DNA of 64,000 nt from Nitrospira sp. CG24A (GCA_002869925.2 NEWT02000019.1:33462-97461); one strand, 5' to 3'. Numbered from the stretch's first letter, positions 36,305 through 44,961 are shown. The notes: generated from the letters alone by a model not told the origin. Numbers and translations: made by a program.

Positions 36305-36925
36305 ATGAACACGTCCACAGAGAAGGACCGAACCAACTCCTCCGTATTCCGTGCCAAAAACCCGCCGGAGGAAGAAGCGGCCGCGACGCAGATGCCCGGT
36401 GACCAGATGGCGAGCGGCAACCTCGATAAGATCCGCGATATTCTGTTCGGCGCGCAAGCACGGGATTATGAGCGGAAATTCGCCACACTCGAAGAGCAGC
36501 TGCTGAAGGAATCCGCTGATTTGCGGAATGACCTGAAGCGCCGGTTCGACTCACTTGAACTGTATATGAAGAAAGAAGTGGAGGCCATCACAGAGCGCGT
36601 CAAAACAGAACAGACTGGCCGAGTGGACGCACTGAAAGATCTCTCCGGCGAACTGAAGGATCTTGCCAAGGGAATCGAAAAAAAGACCTCACAGCTCGAA
36701 GAGCAGGCGTCGAAAGCACAGCGCGACATACTCCAACAAATCCTCGACCAATCCAAGAACCTGTCTGAAGAGATTCAGGAACACCACAAAGAGCTCTCCG
36801 CCGCGCAGGATCAAGCCGTCCAGCAACTCCGGACCGAGAAGACCGACCGAGCGGCTCTTGCAGCCTTGTTCATGGAAGCCTCCATGAGGCTCAATAATGA
36901 GTTCAAGATTCCGGACGGCAAATAA
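36305..36925 (+). CDS. Coiled-coil protein of GTPase/OmpA cassette
   Basis: 206 residues, charged, with no signal peptide. LDKIRDILFGAQARDYERKF at about residues 38-57 is followed by some 120 residues of heptad-patterned coiled coil (LEEQLLKESADLRNDLKRRF, KKEVEAITERVK and on). It ends in a helix LAALFMEASMRLNNEFK. From memory, proteins with this opening commonly precede TM/OmpA and Rab-like GTPase genes as they do here. The start ATG 36305 is set by AAGGAG 7 nt upstream; the frame extends to 36176 without support. Likely cytoplasmic scaffold. Confidence 0.75.
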   Translation: MNTSTEKDRTNSSVFRAKNPPEEEAAATQMPGDQMASGNLDKIRDILFGAQARDYERKFATLEEQLLKESADLRNDLKRRFDSLELYMKKEVEAITERVKTEQTGRVDALKDLSGELKDLAKGIEKKTSQLEEQASKAQRDILQQILDQSKNLSEEIQEHHKELSAAQDQAVQQLRTEKTDRAALAALFMEASMRLNNEFKIPDGK

Positions 36926-36966
36926 ACACTTGTGCGTGGCCGTTCCACCCCCCACCGGCACACCGC

Positions 36967-36993
36967 AGAATGATCGGCTGAGCCGATCATTCT
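36967..36993. promoter_or_regulatory. 27-bp perfect palindrome
   Basis: Arms AGAATGATCGGCT and AGCCGATCATTCT around one central base, 65 bp before ATG 37058. The 1-base centre cannot make a normal RNA loop without opening a few pairs. Either an operator for a dimeric regulator or a processed hairpin between the first two cassette genes. Confidence 0.6.
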
Positions 36994-37057
36994 CGGCAGC
37001 ACCTCATTCCAGGCAAGGTATCCAGGATCCTGATCATCCGTTAGCGTGAGTTCAACC

Positions 37058-38797
37058 ATGGTTGAGCCATCTTCGAAGAATATGCCCAACCTCACGACGG
37101 ATATGTCGGAGGATTTGAGCGAATTGCGCAACCTGCTGCTCGCCCCCGAGCAGACGCAACTCGATCGCTTACAAGAACGACTCGACGATCCTGTGCTACG
37201 GACCCACGAAGTGAGCCGACTGCTGCCCGGCGCACTCACACTCCAAAAAGATGATCCTGTGCTGACTGCTGTGCTGACGCCTCACGTTGAACAGGCGTTC
37301 TTTACGTCGCTCCGACGTTCTCCCCAAGCCATCGTCGATGCCATTGCCCCCATCATGGGGCCAGCGATTCGCCAAGCGATCAGACAGGCCCTCCAATCCT
37401 TGACCCAATCGCTGAACCAAACCGTCGAGCACAGCTTTTCGTTGAAAGGGCTCAGATGGCGGATCGAGGCCTGGACCACCGGGCGACCCTTCGCCGAAGT
37501 GGTCCTGTTACATACCTTGCGCTACCGCGTCGAACAAGCGTTCTTGATCCATCGAGATACCGGCCTACTCCTTCAGCATGTCGCAACGGAAACCGCGATC
37601 GTCCGAGACCGGGAGATGGTGTCTGGAATGCTGACTGCCATTCGTAATTTTGTCCACGATTCCTTCGGGGCACAACGGGAGCGCGATCTGAACAGTTTCC
37701 AGGTCGGCGAGTTCACCGTCTGGATCCAACAGGGGACCAACGCACTCCTTGCCGTCGTGATCAGGGGCACAGCACCCGAGACCTTCCACGATTTCCTGCA
37801 AGACACCCTGGATTACATTCACCTGACACAGGCGGACGCCCTCGTGTCATTCAACGGCGATGCGTCTTCCTTCGCATCAACGCAACCAAATTTGGAGGCC
37901 TGTCTCCAGAGTCAGTACGAAGCTCCGGCACAGAAACCCTCTCCTGTGCTGGTCGTCATCGGACTCCTTCTTTTGCTTGGCCTTCTGCTATGGGGTTGGG
38001 GATCGTACCGCGACGGTCAACGCTGGGACAGCCTCGTCGATCGGCTCAAATCAGAGCCAGGCCTTGTGCTCACAACCGCGCAGGATCACGGAGGACGGTA
38101 TGAGCTCGCCGGGCTACGCGATCCCTTGGCGACAGACCCAACCTCACTGATCGCCTTGTCCGGTCTGCAGACAGACCGCATCCGTTCCACCTGGTCTCCA
38201 TACTATGCCCTGGACCCGCGATTTATCCTCTCCCGAGCTCGCACGATGTTGCAGCCGCCCGACACCGTCAATCTCGCCCTGGAAGGAGAGGTGTTGGTCG
38301 CCTCAGGAATCGCTCAAAAGGACTGGGCACAAGAAGCTCGACGGATCGCGCCGTTCGTTCCTGGAGTCATTCGATACGAGGATACAAAACTACGGACAGG
38401 CTCGATCGCTCAACTCATTGCGGACATTGAGCACATCACGATCCTGTTTGCGTCGAATTCGACGGTGATCGACCCCGGTGAGGCGAAAAAAATTCCGGCC
38501 CTCATCTCAGTCATTCGAGAATTGGATGACATGGCAGTTCAATCACACCAACAGGTGACGGTGGAATGTCGTGGCTCAGTCGACGCCGCTGGATCCGAGC
38601 TGACCAATCGCATTCTGATGAAGGCTCGAGCCCAAGCTGTCTGCTCGGCCCTCGGCGAGAGTGGGGTCGGGTCCGCGACCACGTTAACTACCGAGACGGC
38701 TTCGATACGGCGGCCCGGGAACCAACCGACGACTCGTAGCGTAAGCTTGTCCGTGACCGTGCATCCCGCTGATTCGGCAAAGGCCGACCACCCATGA
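37058..38797 (+). CDS. Inner-membrane OmpA-domain protein of GTPase cassette
   Basis: 579 residues. The N-terminal 290 residues are a conserved cytoplasmic region (LRNLLLAPEQTQLDRLQERL, VSRLLPGAL, GLRWRIEAWTTGRPFAEVVL, YRVEQAFLIHRDTGLLLQHV). One membrane span lies at about 297-315 (VLVVIGLLLLLGLLLWGW). A periplasmic BON-like stretch (PPDTVNLALEGEVLVASG) and a C-terminal OmpA-like domain (ITILFASNSTVIDP, TNRILMKARAQAV) that could hold peptidoglycan follow. It would link the cell wall to the cytoplasmic GTPase, whose start overlaps its stop by ATGA. Function unknown. Confidence 0.78.
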   Translation: MVEPSSKNMPNLTTDMSEDLSELRNLLLAPEQTQLDRLQERLDDPVLRTHEVSRLLPGALTLQKDDPVLTAVLTPHVEQAFFTSLRRSPQAIVDAIAPIMGPAIRQAIRQALQSLTQSLNQTVEHSFSLKGLRWRIEAWTTGRPFAEVVLLHTLRYRVEQAFLIHRDTGLLLQHVATETAIVRDREMVSGMLTAIRNFVHDSFGAQRERDLNSFQVGEFTVWIQQGTNALLAVVIRGTAPETFHDFLQDTLDYIHLTQADALVSFNGDASSFASTQPNLEACLQSQYEAPAQKPSPVLVVIGLLLLLGLLLWGWGSYRDGQRWDSLVDRLKSEPGLVLTTAQDHGGRYELAGLRDPLATDPTSLIALSGLQTDRIRSTWSPYYALDPRFILSRARTMLQPPDTVNLALEGEVLVASGIAQKDWAQEARRIAPFVPGVIRYEDTKLRTGSIAQLIADIEHITILFASNSTVIDPGEAKKIPALISVIRELDDMAVQSHQQVTVECRGSVDAAGSELTNRILMKARAQAVCSALGESGVGSATTLTTETASIRRPGNQPTTRSVSLSVTVHPADSAKADHP

Positions 38798-39297
38798 TGC
38801 ACAAAAAAATCTGTATGCTCGGCGGATTTGCCGTAGGAAAAACGAGTCTCGTGCGGCGGTTCGTGACCAACCTGTTCTCGGAACAATACCACACCACCAT
38901 CGGCGTCACCGTGGAAAAGAAGAGCGTGTCTGTAGCTGGAGAGGACGTGACGTTGATGCTCTGGGACCTCTATGGCGATGATGAGTTCCAACGAATCCGC
39001 GAATCCTACCTTCGTGGTTCCTCGGGCTACATCCTCGTCGTGGATGGCACCAGGAAAGAGACGCTGGCCACAGCGTTGGACCTGCAGCGAACCGTCGAAG
39101 GGCTGTTGGGGCCCATTCCTTTCGCCTTGATCGTCAACAAGTCGGATGTGCGCGACGTGTGGGAGATCGATGACGCCGCGCTGAGTGAACTGCGCCAACA
39201 AGGCTGGACCATCTTCTTCGGAAGTGCCAAAACGGGCGAAGGGGTGGAGGCCATTTTTTCTGCGTTGGCCCATCGCCTGCTGCAGCAGACGACGTGA
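38794..39297 (+). CDS. Rab/Ras-like small GTPase
   Basis: 167 residues. P-loop GGFAVGKTSLVRRF, switch I Thr in YHTTIGVTV, G3 WDLYGDDEFQRI (Asp-x-x-Gly kept, but the Gln61 equivalent is Asp), G4 NKSD and G5 SAK. This is a bacterial Ras-superfamily GTPase with no membrane anchor visible. The changed catalytic Gln suggests slow intrinsic hydrolysis and a need for an activator. It overlaps the OmpA-domain gene by 4 bp and is 16 bp from the sigma54 activator, so it is probably co-expressed with both. Confidence 0.9.
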   Translation: MMHKKICMLGGFAVGKTSLVRRFVTNLFSEQYHTTIGVTVEKKSVSVAGEDVTLMLWDLYGDDEFQRIRESYLRGSSGYILVVDGTRKETLATALDLQRTVEGLLGPIPFALIVNKSDVRDVWEIDDAALSELRQQGWTIFFGSAKTGEGVEAIFSALAHRLLQQTT

Positions 39298-39313
39298 ACT
39301 GGAATCGCCAAGC

Positions 39314-41122
39314 ATGCGAACCCATCACACACGACAGGCCGCACAAGGCAAAACCCTGTGTACACAGCTCTTCGTCGCACTCGAAACGGCAGTGCTTGAA
39401 CGTGTGGATCAGACTGATACCTTCTTGCTTCAAGGAACCGTCCCTGCATGGTGGCCCAGCATCTTTGGAACGACCACCCCACCATCGACCGTCCAACCCG
39501 GTGAGCGATCTCCCTTTCTCAAGCAGTTCTTCACGGAAGCCGAACAGAGCTGGGCCAGGCATGCTGCTGGTCTTGTTCGCTCCGGCCCCTGGACCGAACG
39601 AGACCAGCATGGCACGACGCTCCACCTCGAAGCCACCGCACTGCTCGTTAACTCCAGACAGCTGTTGCTGGTGGCACGATTGGGAGCGGACTTCGAACAG
39701 GCCCGCGCGACGTTACAACAAGCCCGAGAGCAGGCCCTGCGTCACGCACAAACAACCAAGTTGCAGACCCGTAACGAATCCCGCCTCACGAGCCAACTCT
39801 CTCAGAGCGAAGAACTCCGCGACGATCTCCTGGGCGTCCTCCAGGGACTAGGCCTGGCCACGATCCTCACGGATGGTCAAGGGAGGATCACCTTTATCAG
39901 CGACGAGGCGGCAGGCCTGCTGAACCTGTCGACCGACCGCACGGGTCAGCGATGGGAACAGGTGCTCTCCTGCTCAAAAAAAGATCGCGACGCGATATCG
40001 ACCAGGCTTCGCAGTCCTGCTGAACAGCACGACCCTCTGACACTCCACCTTGAGACCGGCAACCCTCGGTGGCTGGACGTCACCGTATCCCCTCATCCGC
40101 GCCACAACGAGAAACGGATTCTCCTATTTCATGACACGACGGAAATCCACGATTTGCGCCGCCTGCTCGACGAGAAAGCGCGGTTCCACGACCTGGTAGG
40201 GAGCAGTCCTTCGATGATGCAGGTCTACCAACTCGTCCGTGACATTGCACGCGTCGAGGCGACGGTCTTGATCGAGGGCGAAACCGGGACGGGCAAGGAG
40301 CTCATCGCACGGGCAATCCATTGTTCCAGCTCACGCAAACAGGGACCCTTTATCGCGGCGAACTGCGCCGGCTTTACAGACTCTCTACTCGGCAGCCAAC
40401 TCTTCGGCCATAAGCGTGGTGCCTTTACCGGAGCGGTCGGCGACCAAGCGGGACTCTTCGAGTCGGCTGATGGCGGCACGGTCTTTCTCGATGAGATCGG
40501 CGACATCCCCCTCAACGTCCAAACGAGCCTCTTGCGAGTCTTGCAAGAAAAAGAGGTCACGCGATTGGGCGAAGCGAAGCCAAGGAAAGTGAACGTTCGC
40601 ATCCTAGCCGCAACCCATCACAACCTCAACGAGGACATCGTCCGAGGAACCTTTCGAACCGACCTGCTCTACCGTATTCGCGTGGCCCGCATCCAACTCC
40701 CGCCCCTACGTGACCGGCGCGATGATATTCCTTTGCTGGCCAGCGCATTCCTCGGGCAAATACGAGCCGCCATGGGCAAAGGGGTTGACCAAATCAGTCC
40801 GGATGCCCTGCGGCTACTCCTCAGCTATGCCTGGCCCGGCAACGTCCGCGAACTGAAGAGTGCGATTGAGTTTGCCGCGATCGGCTGCAAAGGCCAGAGG
40901 ATCACTGCTACGGACCTGCCGCCGGAAATCACTCGATCTCAATCGCACACTCCTCTCTCGACATGGATGCCCCCGTCGACGAGCCACGACGAGCGCGCTC
41001 AGCTTCTGCGCGCGCTCAACCAGGCAAGCGGCAATCGATCTGAAGCCGCGAAACTGCTCGGTATGAGCCGCGCCACTCTCTATCGCCGCCTCGCCAACCA
41101 CCGCATCGACATCCCCCGCTGA
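39314..41122 (+). CDS. Sigma54-dependent transcription activator
   Basis: 602 residues. Residues about 1-160 are an unassigned sensor-like region, then a PAS-like domain (ATILTDGQGRITFISDEAAGLL). The AAA+ domain begins at VGSSPSMMQVYQLV with Walker A EGETGTGKEL at about 315, the sigma54-contacting GAFTGA at about 369, Walker B GGTVFLDEIGDIP, and the arginine finger region FRTDLLYRIRV. The C-terminus is a Fis-type helix-turn-helix (NRSEAAKLLGMSRATLYRRL). It lies directly after the GTPase, so it may respond to the cassette; the N-terminus is not a receiver. Confidence 0.93.
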   Translation: MRTHHTRQAAQGKTLCTQLFVALETAVLERVDQTDTFLLQGTVPAWWPSIFGTTTPPSTVQPGERSPFLKQFFTEAEQSWARHAAGLVRSGPWTERDQHGTTLHLEATALLVNSRQLLLVARLGADFEQARATLQQAREQALRHAQTTKLQTRNESRLTSQLSQSEELRDDLLGVLQGLGLATILTDGQGRITFISDEAAGLLNLSTDRTGQRWEQVLSCSKKDRDAISTRLRSPAEQHDPLTLHLETGNPRWLDVTVSPHPRHNEKRILLFHDTTEIHDLRRLLDEKARFHDLVGSSPSMMQVYQLVRDIARVEATVLIEGETGTGKELIARAIHCSSSRKQGPFIAANCAGFTDSLLGSQLFGHKRGAFTGAVGDQAGLFESADGGTVFLDEIGDIPLNVQTSLLRVLQEKEVTRLGEAKPRKVNVRILAATHHNLNEDIVRGTFRTDLLYRIRVARIQLPPLRDRRDDIPLLASAFLGQIRAAMGKGVDQISPDALRLLLSYAWPGNVRELKSAIEFAAIGCKGQRITATDLPPEITRSQSHTPLSTWMPPSTSHDERAQLLRALNQASGNRSEAAKLLGMSRATLYRRLANHRIDIPR

Positions 41123-41166
41123 TCCAGACAGCCTCCACTCATATCTCTGACCTCCACCGGCTCGCG

Positions 41167-41220
41167 CTGTCTCACCTTGATACACAGGGCTGTCTCATCC
41201 TGAGACGCACAACTGTCTCA
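41167..41220. promoter_or_regulatory. Three CTGTCTCA sites at 23-bp intervals
   Basis: CTGTCTCA occurs at 41167, 41190 and 41213, exactly 23 bp apart. The middle one is part of the dyad GTCTCA-TCC-TGAGAC (41192-41206). A related AGACA-GTG-TGTCT lies at 41346-41358. The spacing and dyad suit an upstream activator site, probably for the adjacent sigma54 activator. Confidence 0.6.
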
Positions 41221-41293
41221 ATTATTCCGGCCTAATCGCGACTCAACATCGGAAGTACTTGTCTTCTTTATGGTCAGTCGACTTCCAAGGTCC

Positions 41294-41309
41294 TGGCACG
41301 GAAGATGAG
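41294..41309 (+). promoter_or_regulatory. Near-consensus sigma54 promoter
   Basis: TGGCACG (41294-41300) matches the -24 element fully; the -12 region reads ATGAG where TTGCA/T is expected, so the GC is GA. It lies 75-127 bp after the repeated CTGTCTCA sites, the usual activator distance. Predicted transcripts would run into the PilZ gene. Confidence 0.35.
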
Positions 41310-41487
41310 TAGGCCTACAGCTAATGGTGATGGGAGAGAACGTGTAGACAGTGTGTCTCAGACGACTCCTATCATGTCCGCAACGTCTACGGTGGTCGGC
41401 AAGATGGCAAGACCCGTCGGAAGGAAGTCCGTTCGGGAGCTGTTGATCGACGATTCTTCCAAGATTCGCCAGGCGATCGGAGGGTGA
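41305..41487 (+). CDS. Possible small ORF, receiver-like remnant
   Basis: 60 residues, ending in GRKSVRELLIDDSSKIRQAIGG. LLIDDSSKIRQ resembles the first strand and acidic pocket of a response-regulator receiver, but the rest of a receiver is absent. Its stop overlaps the GTGA at 41484. It could be a truncated gene remnant or a leader peptide for the PilZ gene; the evidence is weak. Confidence 0.25.
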   Translation: MSRPTANGDGRERVDSVSQTTPIMSATSTVVGKMARPVGRKSVRELLIDDSSKIRQAIGG

Positions 41488-41489
41488 CG

Positions 41490-42035
41490 GTGGTCATAGA
41501 AGGAACCATGCCGGGGGGAAACCAGTGGACCGCGGTGCCCCCGGATGTGTCCTGTACCCGGTGCGGCAGAGACTTTGTGCTGGGCGTGCCAGGAGAAACC
41601 TGGACGGATCGGCTGTTTAGCCAGCTACGCGTGTGGCCGTTCAGATGCCAAGTGTGCAATGCCCGATTTCGAAGCCGACAGGCTCAACCCTCGCATGAAA
41701 GAGGTCTGGGACGCCGACAGTATCTCCGGTTGCCCATCCAGCTGCCGGTTCTCATTCAGTTTCGTGATGGGAGCACTTCAACCGCTCGCGTCAAGGATCT
41801 CTCGATCGGCGGGTGCGAGATCGTGGGCACGCATACGCTGGAACGCGGCTCGACCTTCACCATTCGACTGTCTGGACTCTTATATTATTCCGGACAGATC
41901 GATGCCGAGGTCGTCGTCGTCCACACAGCGCGTCCACAGACGGCGGGGCTGAAATTCATCCGACTGAGTGCACTGCGACAAGAGGAATTTGGACGCGCGC
42001 TCTATATCGCCTGGAAAATCGGCAAAAACTCGTAG
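41490..42035 (+). CDS. Zinc-ribbon PilZ domain protein
   Basis: About 181 residues. Two CxxC pairs (CTRCGRDF and CQVCNARF) suggest an N-terminal zinc ribbon. A PilZ domain follows: RRQYLRLPIQLPVLIQFRDG, then KDLSIGGCEIVG, giving the RxxxR and (D/N)xSxxG cyclic di-GMP motifs. It is probably a cytoplasmic cyclic di-GMP receptor acting by protein contact. GGAGGG ends 7 nt before GTG 41490; GTG 41484 and ATG 41508 are alternatives. Confidence 0.78.
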   Translation: MVIEGTMPGGNQWTAVPPDVSCTRCGRDFVLGVPGETWTDRLFSQLRVWPFRCQVCNARFRSRQAQPSHERGLGRRQYLRLPIQLPVLIQFRDGSTSTARVKDLSIGGCEIVGTHTLERGSTFTIRLSGLLYYSGQIDAEVVVVHTARPQTAGLKFIRLSALRQEEFGRALYIAWKIGKNS

Positions 42036-42140
42036 CCATCGCCAAGTGTGACGTCCTAGCCCGGATTACTATGGATGATGCGGAGCAACGTATGCGAATC
42101 GCTCAGGCAAGTCAGACCAGTCCCTTGCAGGGAAGACGAC

Positions 42141-42386
42141 ATGACGCAACCGACGAGAAGTGACGTCCCGAGCGTTTATGGTGCCCGTGTAGAATCGGGG
42201 AGCAGTGGAGAAGGCCAACAAATGTCTCATCGGCCGCAGCTTGAACTCACAATCACCGTGGAAAAGATCGATCAGTTCCTGGAAGAGATCCGGCGACGGA
42301 TCACGCTGCTTCAACAAGATGCAACGAATCTGTCCGTGGTCAGAGCGCAAGTCGGCAGCAGGAACGCACACAAAAGGGGAATATGA
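42141..42386 (+). CDS. Small hypothetical protein
   Basis: 81 residues from ATG 42141 (GGGAAG upstream); the frame could begin at 42075. Contains a probable amphipathic helix LTITVEKIDQFLEEIRRRITLLQQ. No domain recognised. Its stop overlaps the next small ORF by ATGA, and both precede a NarL-type regulator. Confidence 0.45.
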   Translation: MTQPTRSDVPSVYGARVESGSSGEGQQMSHRPQLELTITVEKIDQFLEEIRRRITLLQQDATNLSVVRAQVGSRNAHKRGI

Positions 42387-42523
42387 AGGATCGCGCTCAC
42401 ACCTTGGTTGAACAATCAGTCCATGCCTTGGCTACCGGCAAGGGAAAAGACTACGTCACCATGAGCAAGAGGATCAGCAACGGGCAGTCGTCTTTGTTGT
42501 CCATGCATCGAAAACCTTCATAA
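42383..42523 (+). CDS. Small hypothetical protein, 46 residues
   Basis: MKDRAHTLVEQSVHALATGK and on to RKPS. AAGGGG lies 6 nt before the ATG and the start overlaps the upstream stop by ATGA, which supports translation. The stop is followed at once by the AAAGGAG ribosome binding site of the regulator gene. Unrecognised, basic. Confidence 0.4.
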   Translation: MKDRAHTLVEQSVHALATGKGKDYVTMSKRISNGQSSLLSMHRKPS

Positions 42524-42536
42524 AAGGAGCATGCGC

Positions 42537-43424
42537 TTGAGCAAGACTCGTACGAAACCAGTCAGAGTGTTCATCGTGGACGACTACGAATTCGTTCGAG
42601 TGGGGGTGCGCACGATGCTGAGCCGACACGATGAGATCAGCGTGGTCGGCGAAGCAAGTACCGTCATGGATGCCATCAGTGAATCGTTCCGCTTAAAACC
42701 GGATGTAGTCTTGATGGACGTCCACCTGCCCAGTGGGAATGGAGTGGAGGCGTGCCGTGCCATCAGAGGTTCCTGCCCCAATACGCGCGTGATCTTCTTC
42801 TCCTCCTATGAAGACAATGAAGCGGTGCTCGCCACAATGGCCGGAGAGGCATCCGGCTATTTATTGAAACACGTGAACGCCGAGGAATTATGGCAAGCCA
42901 TTCTGGCAGTGGCCGAAGGGCAGTCGATCCTTGACCCGGCCATTACTCAGCCTCTCTTGGCCCGTATGCCGTTCCAACATGAGGTGACGACACCCCAGCG
43001 GGGCCCCCTCTCCCCCCAGCAGCAGTATATCTTCGCACTCGTGGCTGAGGGGAAAACCAATAAGGAGATTGGCGCGTTGCTCGAACTCAGTGAAAAGACC
43101 GTGAAGAGCTCTATCCGGTTCATCTTTCAAAAGATGAACGTGACCCGGCGTGCTCAAGCTGCGGCTCTTTTCACCCGCAATGCTGCCTCGGAAACGCGAT
43201 TGCCTGACAACCCTACAAATCAGTGGGATCCTGCAACCCGATGCGATCTGTTAGTTCGAGGTATCTTCTGTACGTGTGGAGATAAGATACCTGCGGCACA
43301 CCCTTGGCAATTACCATGCGCAGTTCACCCGCATCATACGGGATCATTCCTACGCGGGGTTGGTGAAGAAGCGAAAGAGAAAACATTGGCGGTGAAAGCC
43401 TGTGAAACAACTACGGCTCCCTAG
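42537..43424 (+). CDS. NarL/FixJ-family response regulator, extended C-terminus
   Basis: About 295 residues. Receiver: VRVFIVDDYEFVRVGVRTML, VVLMDVHLPSGNG with phospho-Asp, and YLLKHVNAEE with the Lys. LuxR-type helix-turn-helix: LVAEGKTNKEIGALLELSEKTVKSSI. About 75 residues after the helix-turn-helix (from RNAASETRLPDN) have no family counterpart and look like run-on into former non-coding sequence. TTG 42537 is chosen because AAAGGAG lies 7 nt upstream; ATG 42531 would be only 1-2 nt from it. It is similar in domain plan to the regulator at 11309. Confidence 0.88.
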   Translation: MSKTRTKPVRVFIVDDYEFVRVGVRTMLSRHDEISVVGEASTVMDAISESFRLKPDVVLMDVHLPSGNGVEACRAIRGSCPNTRVIFFSSYEDNEAVLATMAGEASGYLLKHVNAEELWQAILAVAEGQSILDPAITQPLLARMPFQHEVTTPQRGPLSPQQQYIFALVAEGKTNKEIGALLELSEKTVKSSIRFIFQKMNVTRRAQAAALFTRNAASETRLPDNPTNQWDPATRCDLLVRGIFCTCGDKIPAAHPWQLPCAVHPHHTGSFLRGVGEEAKEKTLAVKACETTTAP

Positions 43425-43795
43425 CCTTTGGCGAAGCGAACCGCCGGTGGGTCCCCACTCAAGAGGTGTATGCCTCTCACGCAGCTGGGACTACCTCTGG
43501 ATTTTGCCCAGTCCGGAGCCCTCCCATCGCCAGACGCTTCCGCCATCGGGGGCGCGTCCCTGTCCCTGCCAGCGGCGCGCCTCCCAAATCCGACAGAAGC
43601 GAGGACGTGCTTTGGTTCAGCGCAACGTGGAAAGATACGCTCAGTATGAATCCTAAAGGTTTATGCTTGCGGCACTAAGTAGATTGGGCTATATAGTCAC
43701 GGAATTATTAGGAGTACAAGCACTACGGCTCTCCACGCATCAACATGCGGGGAGAGCATCATGGGCGCTCAATCATCTCTAACGTGGAGGGTTTG
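43425..43795. other. Intergenic region with 3' hairpin
   Basis: About 370 bp. Several short overlapping frames exist but none has a ribosome binding site or family features. The part 43440-43520 is GC-rich with short inverted words. At 43728-43757 a 13 bp stem with one mismatch (GCTCTCCACGCAT / ATGCGGGGAGAGC, loop CAAC) lies 38 bp before the DUF481 gene start. I could not match it to a known riboswitch. Confidence 0.5.
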
Positions 43796-44911
43796 ATGAA
43801 GAAGGTTCTCTGTGGACTCGCACTAGCACTGGTTGGGTGTGTGATGGGAGGGGGATTGTCCACCGAGGTCAATGCTCAAGCAGTCCTTCCAACTGTACCT
43901 GCCACACCAACGACCCTCGATGTTGTGACGTTAAAAAATGGCAGCGTGATTTACGGAGAAGTCATTGAAATGGCCGGTGGCGTGTTGCAAATCAAGACAC
44001 CTGCCAGCCCCGACAATCTCATGAAAGTGAACTGGAGCGACGTATCGAAGCTGTCGGTCAACCACCCCGTGCCCTTTCATCTGAAGGAAGGGTCCGTGAT
44101 TATGGGGACCGCCACAGCCGGACCAGATGGGATGTTGAATGTCCAGGCAGAACCCTTGAAAGGCACGATGGAAGTTCCGATGGGCTCTGTGCTGTCCATG
44201 AATCCCGTTATTCAACCTCCGGTCATCTACACGGGCAGTGTGGTTGGTGGGTACTCACAAACAACCGGCAACAGTCACTTGCGCAATGCCAGCTTGCTCG
44301 GAGACTTCGTGGCTCGGAGCGAACAGCTCAGGCTCACCATTAACGGCCGTTATGTTTACGGCGAGAACGACAATACGCTTGTCGCTCGCAACGCACGCGG
44401 GACCATCAAACTCGACTTCTTTATAACCAAACGGTTCTATTGGTTTGCTTCGGCCTACTTCGAAAACGATCGTTTCCAAGACCTGAAGATGCGAACCGCC
44501 CTCGCCAGCGGTCCCGGCTATCAATTCATCGACCGGGGAGACTTCTCCGGTATCCTCAAAGATATGACGTTCTACTCCGAAGCCGGCGTCGCCTACTTCA
44601 ATGAAGACTTCCGCCTCGCAGACGACAAGTCGAGCATTCGCGCTCGCGTATCCATGAAATGGAACTGGCCACTCTGGGACGATCGCGTGACGCTGTACCA
44701 CTTCAACGAAATTTTCCCCTCGCTCCAGAATTCATCGGATTTCTTCCTCACGATGGATAACGGCGTGCGGTTTAAGATTTGGGACGGATTCGCGAGCGGC
44801 TTCCAGGTGACCACGCGATACAACAACAATCCCGCGCGTGGCACCGGGGATACGGACAACTTGTATCTCGCGACCCTCGGATACAACTTCGATACGACCA
44901 GGAAACGGTAG
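43796..44911 (+). CDS. DUF481 outer-membrane protein
   Basis: 371 residues. Signal peptide (MKKVLCGLALALVGCVMGGG...NAQA), then an SH3-like LKNGSVIYGEVIEMAGGVLQIKT region repeated in weaker form (KEGSVIMGTATAGPDGML). It then has a DUF481 beta-barrel with VVGGYSQTTGNSHLRNASL, LARNARGTIKLDFFITKRFYWF, and ends YLATLGYNFDTTRKR. This matches the YdiY/DUF481 family of outer-membrane proteins, whose function is not settled. GGAGGG lies 4 nt before ATG 43796. Confidence 0.88.
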   Translation: MKKVLCGLALALVGCVMGGGLSTEVNAQAVLPTVPATPTTLDVVTLKNGSVIYGEVIEMAGGVLQIKTPASPDNLMKVNWSDVSKLSVNHPVPFHLKEGSVIMGTATAGPDGMLNVQAEPLKGTMEVPMGSVLSMNPVIQPPVIYTGSVVGGYSQTTGNSHLRNASLLGDFVARSEQLRLTINGRYVYGENDNTLVARNARGTIKLDFFITKRFYWFASAYFENDRFQDLKMRTALASGPGYQFIDRGDFSGILKDMTFYSEAGVAYFNEDFRLADDKSSIRARVSMKWNWPLWDDRVTLYHFNEIFPSLQNSSDFFLTMDNGVRFKIWDGFASGFQVTTRYNNNPARGTGDTDNLYLATLGYNFDTTRKR

Positions 44912-44961
44912 CTCAGATAGCAGCCAATGCAGTACACTCTCTACTCTCGTGAGGAGGAACT

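Noticed and set aside
43425..43727. Riboswitch before the DUF481 gene
   Set aside because: Compared mentally with cyclic di-GMP and cobalamin consensus cores; the required conserved bases are not present.
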